From the NCBI RefSeq assembly GCF_009687885.1, contig NZ_BLAF01000065.1, positions 1-61,458 on the forward strand: a stretch of 61,458 nucleotides of DNA, in the 5' to 3' direction. Of this stretch, positions 60,122-61,458 are shown in pieces (within the stretch, counting starts at the first letter, position 1; each line of letters begins with the position of its first letter). The position numbers and the translations under genes were made by a program. This DNA comes from Acrocarpospora pleiomorpha. GTDB taxonomy: Bacteria; Actinomycetota; Actinomycetes; Streptosporangiales; Streptosporangiaceae. The notes beneath the pieces are model-generated. The model did not search any database, was not told the origin of the DNA, and saw nothing but the letters and a program-made list of their open reading frames with translations.

Positions 60122-61458
60122 CGGGCGGACACCGCCTCCGGAGCGGCCACGCGCACTCTGGTCTCCAGCAGGGTGCCGCAGGACGGGCTGATGAACTCCT
60201 CCAGCAGGACGGCGGGCTCGCCGGACCGGGGCCGGATCCGGACGCCGAGTTCGGCGAGGCGTTCGGCGGCGGGGCGGGTCTGGATCACGGCGTCGTCGTG
60301 CCAGTCGTCGGCGGTGCTGATCAGGGCGCCGCTGGCCGGGCAGTACCAGTGGCCGTCCGCTCCCAGGTGGGGGACGGATGCTCCGGCGACGCCGATCATC
60401 GTGTCCCGGACCTCCGCCGCAGGGGGAGTGCCGCCCAGCCGTTCGGCGCGGAGCGCGTCCCTGCGTGCGGCGGTCGCGGCGAGGTCGGCGTGGTCGCCGT
60501 CCAACACCACGCCGTAGACGCTCTCGGCCACGGCCGCGGTCACGTAGCCGTCGCCGACGTCCTGGGCGACCCGCGCCGGGTCGCGCAGCAGGGGGTCGCC
60601 GTAGCCGCCTCCGCCGGCGATCCATTGGACGAAGACGTCGCCGTGCCGGACGGTGAGATCGTATTGGTTGATGTCCAGCAACTGCTTGGTGGCCGCGGTG
60701 AGGTTCTCGTCGGTGGGGATGGCGCCGTCGGACATGAGCTGCCAGACGTCGGTGTCCCGGCACAGCAGGTGGCCGCTGCCGCCGCCGGGCAGACCGCCGC
60801 CGTAGCCGTCGGCGGGCACCTGAGCGCTGGGCGCGAACACGGTCTGGGTCACCTGGCTCGCCCCGTGCAGCGTCCAGGCGAACTCATGCCCGAGGCCGCC
60901 CCGGTGCGCGCCGTGGCCCGCGCTGGCCGGGGCCAGCCGCTTCCACAGATACAGCACCGGGTAGAGCATCTCGTTCATCTCCACATCCGGCAGCATGTTG
61001 TTCATCTGCGTCATCATCCCGGCGCAGTCCAGGCCATCGGCCTCGGGCTGGGCGCCGGCTCCCATGCCGCCGCCGTCCATGTTGAACAGCACGAAGTACT
61101 CGCCGTCCTCGCGGGTTCCGGCCGAGATCCCACCGGTCCAGGAATCGGCCCAGACCCCTTGCGTACGCTCCCGGAGCACCGGATCGGCACTGCCCCGGCA
61201 CGCCTGGTTGAACAGCTTGACGATCAGCCTGCTCACCCGGGCGCCGGTGGTCAGGTGGCCGTTGCTGATCGGCGCCGGCGGGCGCGGGTTGACGATGCTC
61301 CCCGGCTCGGCGACCACCTCGAACGCCGTCATGACCCCTTCGTTGAACGGCACGTCCCACGCCAGGATCGGCACGACCGCGGTGGCCACGCTACCCACCA
61401 GGGCGCCGTAGCTGCAGTTGACGAACCCGTCGGTCTGCGGGCTGGACCCGGTGAAGTC
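60118..61458 (-). CDS. hydantoinase B/oxoprolinase-family subunit (partial, runs off right edge)
   Basis: 446 codons visible; the N-terminus lies beyond 61458. HyuB/acetophenone-carboxylase beta motifs: DFTGSSPQTDGFVNCSYGAL, NMDGGGMGAGAQPEADGLD, GHGAHRGGLGHEFAW, and PADGYGGGLPGGGSGHLLC. ATP-dependent hydrolysis or carboxylation of cyclic amides/ketones with an alpha subunit that should lie to the right. First visible gene of the four-gene operon ending in mvaB. Confidence 0.9.
   Translation of the reverse strand, partial: DFTGSSPQTDGFVNCSYGALVGSVATAVVPILAWDVPFNEGVMTAFEVVAEPGSIVNPRPPAPISNGHLTTGARVSRLIVKLFNQACRGSADPVLRERTQGVWADSWTGGISAGTREDGEYFVLFNMDGGGMGAGAQPEADGLDCAGMMTQMNNMLPDVEMNEMLYPVLYLWKRLAPASAGHGAHRGGLGHEFAWTLHGASQVTQTVFAPSAQVPADGYGGGLPGGGSGHLLCRDTDVWQLMSDGAIPTDENLTAATKQLLDINQYDLTVRHGDVFVQWIAGGGGYGDPLLRDPARVAQDVGDGYVTAAVAESVYGVVLDGDHADLAATAARRDALRAERLGGTPPAAEVRDTMIGVAGASVPHLGADGHWYCPASGALISTADDWHDDAVIQTRPAAERLAELGVRIRPRSGEPAVLLEEFISPSCGTLLETRVRVAAPEAVSAR

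Noticed and set aside
1..61458. CRISPR arrays
   Set aside because: No regularly spaced repeats with unique spacers; the repeats seen are att and arm sites at kb distance.

Overview
The window is high-GC DNA with many GTG/TTG starts, 4-bp ATGA/GTGA gene overlaps, and a SepX/GlpR divisome gene near a Glp/MoeA gene. It therefore comes from an actinomycete. The family mix (PucR, WYL, MmyB-type XRE, GH18 chitinase, HerA-like DUF853) fits the Streptosporangiales, but that placement is inference.

Left part (1-13785), housekeeping: a secreted M15 carboxypeptidase; a complete-looking IS200/IS605 element (divergent tnpA/tnpB with end hairpins) that stops at the mscL stop codon; mscL and a SAF-domain protein; mtnP; an FmdB zinc ribbon; a cation/proton antiporter; formyl-THF cyclo-ligase; then galU-moeA(glp)-moaC-mog, a GNAT enzyme, sepX/glpR and tRNA-Ala(CGC).

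Accessory part 1 (13786-26515): the 3' half of tRNA-Ala recurs at 16432, 23022 and 26471. Each copy has a pair of TGAGTGAC repeats 119-121 bp upstream. Two of the four copies (the tRNA itself and the one at 23022) are followed by the C-terminal tail of a tyrosine recombinase. I read this as a tandem array of decayed integrative elements. Cargo: LysE exporter, MNT/HEPN pair (HEPN frameshifted), TetR/NmrA pair, MerR with a target membrane protein, RHH/Doc toxin-antitoxin, LysR, SDR and a lipoprotein, with many gene fragments between them.

Accessory part 2 (26516-43900), a catabolic island: an XRE regulator divergent from an Atu4866-domain protein and an amidohydrolase; scrambled regulator genes; then a LacI regulator divergent from a second amidohydrolase, a polyamine-type ABC importer (four genes), an NTF2-like protein, a zinc dehydrogenase, an M24-fold hydrolase with an altered metal site, and an aldehyde dehydrogenase. 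Three related palindromes (TGCAATGCATTGCA type) mark likely LacI operators. The island ends in a 184-bp duplicate of part of the membrane-protein gene at 20291.

Right part (43900-61458): a large secreted PA14/propeller/CBM/DUF1080 protein; an in-frame PucR-DadA chimera; a HerA-like ATPase; WYL regulator/DinB pair; a GH18 chitinase with a palindromic promoter site; a TetR gene and an F420-reductase-like gene that have both lost their N-termini at one head-to-head junction; and an operon hyuB-CaiB-enoyl-CoA hydratase-mvaB that runs off the right edge.

Recurrent clean gene fusions and truncations (30420, 48235, 56427, 33467) suggest either real deletion-driven decay or assembly joins; read mapping would separate these.
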